From Lachnospiraceae bacterium (GTDB lineage Bacteria > Bacillota_A > Clostridia > Lachnospirales > Lachnospiraceae): DNA of 8,226 nucleotides. Location: the NCBI GenBank assembly GCA_016281675.1, contig JAEEJD010000018.1, positions 1 to 8,226 on the forward strand. The letters run 5' to 3'. Below, piece after piece: positions 6,533 through 8,226 of this stretch. A model generated the notes under the pieces. The model worked only from the letters and a program-made list of their open reading frames with translations. It searched no databases and was not told where the DNA came from. Made by a program: the position numbers and the translations under genes. Within the stretch, counting starts at the first letter, position 1; the number at the start of each line of letters is the position of its first letter.

Positions 6533-7318
6533 ATGAAGATACTGAAAAATCTGGCTGCGGCCTTTTCTCTGTATTCGAGGATACCGATGCCCCGGTTTGA
6601 ACTGGATGATGAAGATTCTTCCGGCGTCATAGCGTTTCTTCCGCTTGTCGGAGCGCTTGTCGGAGGGGTACTGTTCGTTGTCATACGATTTTTATCGAAT
6701 AAACCCGTAAATGTCTCGTTCAAGGCACTGATGGCGGTCATAATCCCGCTTGTCATAACCGGAGGATTTCATGTTGACGGGTTCATGGATACCGTGGATG
6801 CGATACGTTCGTACCGCTCGAAAGAGGAGAAACTTGAGATATTAAAGGATCCCCATTCGGGTGCGTTTGCGATCACGGGCGCTGCCGCCGCGGCGCTCCT
6901 TCTGATCTTCTCGTTCGGAACGATAATACATCTTGAGATGACGAAAGACGTTCCGATCGTGATCTTTGCATGCGGGGTATTCGTCATATCAAGGGGAATG
7001 GCGGCACTTACGTCACTTATGATGAAGAAAGCCAAGGATGACGGCATGCTTGTTGCCGAGACGAAAGATTCGGGCACGGGATCCGCTGTGTTTCTTCTGA
7101 TAGTGATCACGGCGGTCGTATCTTTTATGGCGTTTCTGAGTGCACTTTATACGGGAGTGATCGCGCTTGTATTTGCGGTGTTTACCGTTATCTACAGATT
7201 TGTCGTTAACCGGAACTTCGGCGGAGTCACCGGTGATACCGCAGGCTTTTATATCGTAACTTCCGAGGTGTATGCGATAACGGCACTTGCCGTCACGGCG
7301 ATCCTTACGCTTGGTTAA
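6533..7318 (+). CDS. cobS: Adenosylcobinamide-GDP ribazoletransferase (cobalamin synthase) CobS
   Basis: Integral membrane enzyme that joins adenosylcobinamide-GDP to alpha-ribazole (phosphate), the last joining step. The 261 residues are close to the usual 250. It begins with the typical LKNLAAAFSLYSRIPMP (4-20). The active-site acidic motif is GGFHVDGFMDTVDA (77-90; canonical form GGLHLDGLADTxDG), followed by LEILKDPHSGAFA (101-113; canonical EIMKDSxxGxxG). Several hydrophobic helices follow (about 33-54, 64-78, 115-130, 137-155, 180-215, 240-258), and FGGVTGDTAGF near 228-238 matches the conserved GGxTGDxxG motif near the C-terminus. GAGGTG (6523-6528) sits four bases before the ATG, and the gene starts one base after the cobU stop, so coupled translation is likely. 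Confidence 0.95.
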   Translation: MKILKNLAAAFSLYSRIPMPRFELDDEDSSGVIAFLPLVGALVGGVLFVVIRFLSNKPVNVSFKALMAVIIPLVITGGFHVDGFMDTVDAIRSYRSKEEKLEILKDPHSGAFAITGAAAAALLLIFSFGTIIHLEMTKDVPIVIFACGVFVISRGMAALTSLMMKKAKDDGMLVAETKDSGTGSAVFLLIVITAVVSFMAFLSALYTGVIALVFAVFTVIYRFVVNRNFGGVTGDTAGFYIVTSEVYAITALAVTAILTLG

Positions 7319-7335
7319 ACGGTTTACATAACTAC

Positions 7336-7953
7336 ATGCAAACAAAGACAATAATTCTTATCCGTCATGCCATGACCCGGTCAAATGCCATCGGAAGATA
7401 CAGCGGTGTCAGGACCGATGAAGGACTCTCTGATGACGGGATAAGGGAGATAAAAATAAAAAGGGATACGATAAGAAGTATCCTGTCAACGGAGCCGCCG
7501 TTTGTGATCTCGGGTCCGATGAAGAGGGCAAAAGAGACGGCTGCGCTGTTGTTTCCGAGTACTCCGCTGAAAATCGTTTCCAATCTGACGGAGACCGATT
7601 TCGGGAACTTTGAGGGGAAGACTTTTGAGGAACTCGGATCCGATGCGGACTATCAAAAGTGGATTGATTCCTGCGGTACGATCCCCTTTCCGGGAGGGGA
7701 CGATCGAAGTGAGTATATCGCAAGGTCCATGGACGGCTTTTTTGAGATACTCAGCCTTTCAAAAGAGATCGGAGAGACTGTAGCCGTCTGCCACGGCGGG
7801 AACATCATGGCGGTCATGAACAGCCTTACGGGCGGAGAATATTACGATTTCCGGGTGAAAAATCTCGGAGGATACGTTATTAAGATCCGGGAAGATGATG
7901 AGAGAATATCTGTTATTTCATATGATCGCATTGACTGCGGGAGTGATTCTTGA
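7336..7953 (+). CDS. cobC: Histidine phosphatase family protein, probable alpha-ribazole phosphatase (CobC-like)
   Basis: Member of the phosphoglycerate-mutase-like histidine phosphatase family, 205 residues as expected for CobC. The phosphate-pocket residues are visible: Arg10-His11 in LIRHAMTRSN (8-17; the family form is usually RHGxT), Arg64 in SGPMKRAKETA (59-69), Glu86 in LTETDFGNFEG (84-94) and His153 in VCHGGN (151-156). His11 should be the phosphorylated residue. The location between cobS and cbiB argues for removal of the 5' phosphate from alpha-ribazole phosphate or cobalamin phosphate; from sequence alone, other small phosphatase roles are possible. No clear Shine-Dalgarno precedes the ATG, which lies 17 bases after the cobS stop. 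The catalytic RHA lies only ten residues in, so the start is near-fixed. Its 3' end overlaps the start of cbiB by about 56 bases. Confidence 0.85.
   Translation: MQTKTIILIRHAMTRSNAIGRYSGVRTDEGLSDDGIREIKIKRDTIRSILSTEPPFVISGPMKRAKETAALLFPSTPLKIVSNLTETDFGNFEGKTFEELGSDADYQKWIDSCGTIPFPGGDDRSEYIARSMDGFFEILSLSKEIGETVAVCHGGNIMAVMNSLTGGEYYDFRVKNLGGYVIKIREDDERISVISYDRIDCGSDS
7889..7894 (+). promoter_or_regulatory. Probable ribosome binding site for cbiB
   Basis: GGGAAG lies inside the cobC reading frame, three bases before the ATG at 7898. The spacing is short. The later in-frame ATG at 7922 has no Shine-Dalgarno near it, so 7898 is preferred. Confidence 0.4.
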
Positions 7954-8226
7954 TATCGCGATAGGTGACCCCTTGCGGCTTCCCCATCCGATCCGTGCGA
8001 TCGGGGCACTTATAGGAGCACTTGAGCGCTTCTTTCGAAAGAGTACGAAAAAAGAGGCCGTAAGTGAGCGAAAGATAATGGATACGATGTCGGGAGCTTT
8101 GCTCTGGATCATTGTTATTGCCGTTGTATTTGCGGTATCCTTCGGGATACTTGCGGGCGCCTATAGGCTGAACGTATACGCGGGACTGGCTGTTGAGACC
8201 GTGCTTACATTTTATATCCTTGCGGC
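7898..8226 (+). CDS. cbiB: Adenosylcobinamide-phosphate synthase CbiB (CobD), N-terminal part, cut by the window end
   Basis: Membrane protein that joins (R)-1-amino-2-propanol, or its O-phosphate, to adenosylcobyric acid to give adenosylcobinamide (phosphate). The visible 109 codons begin MREYLLFHMIALTAGVILD and carry the family's N-terminal signature GDPLRLPHPIRAIGALIGALER (residues 24-45; typical CbiB reads GDP-x-x-x-PHPV-x-x-IG). A basic loop (RKSTKK) and a long hydrophobic segment (about 69-90) follow, and the frame is still open at the window edge. ATG codons stand at 7895, 7898 and 7922; 7898 was chosen for spacing to GGGAAG. The 5' end overlaps cobC in another frame. The product would act on the cobyric acid made by the CobQ domain encoded upstream and feed CobU. 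Confidence 0.93.
   Translation, partial: MREYLLFHMIALTAGVILDIAIGDPLRLPHPIRAIGALIGALERFFRKSTKKEAVSERKIMDTMSGALLWIIVIAVVFAVSFGILAGAYRLNVYAGLAVETVLTFYILA

Noticed and set aside
7319..7335. Possible terminator or promoter between cobS and cobC
   Set aside because: Only 17 bases, with no stable hairpin, T-run or recognisable promoter boxes.

Overview
The window is one compact, entirely plus-strand stretch of a corrinoid (vitamin B12) import and late-assembly operon. Gene order is: tail of an unidentified gene (1-85), lipoprotein substrate-binding protein (96-1610), FecCD/BtuC-type permease (1633-2640), an ABC ATPase fused in frame to cobyric acid synthase (2637-4913), CobT (4913-6010), CobU (6007-6531), CobS (6533-7318), a CobC-like histidine phosphatase (7336-7953) and the start of CbiB (7898 to the window edge). 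No gene-free stretch exceeds about 25 bases. I see no rRNA, tRNA, CRISPR, insertion sequence, riboswitch, promoter or terminator; any promoter or cobalamin riboswitch should lie upstream of base 1.

The source looks like an anaerobic Firmicute of class Clostridia, plausibly Lachnospiraceae. The clues are the lipobox-bearing binding protein, the divergent clostridial-style CobT and CobU sequences, frequent ATA and AGA/AGG codons at medium GC, and a TTG start. This is inference; no marker gene is present.

The genes form one pathway. The lipoprotein, permease and ATPase domain would capture and import a corrinoid. The CobQ domain amidates adenosylcobyric acid a,c-diamide to cobyric acid, CbiB attaches the aminopropanol linker, CobU activates the product to adenosylcobinamide-GDP, CobT makes the alpha-ribotide of the lower ligand, CobS joins the two, and the CobC-like enzyme removes the phosphate. 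Most junctions are ATGA/TAATG overlaps or gaps under 25 bases, which points to one transcript with translational coupling.

The most unusual item is the single 758-residue polypeptide joining a complete transporter ATPase to a complete cobyric acid synthase, which physically links import to the first late assembly step. Also notable are an extra N-terminal beta-rich domain on the binding protein, with a possible relative at the end of the upstream gene, and a perfect 11-bp hairpin over the lipoprotein signal-peptide region that hides a consensus Shine-Dalgarno placed ahead of an in-frame TTG.
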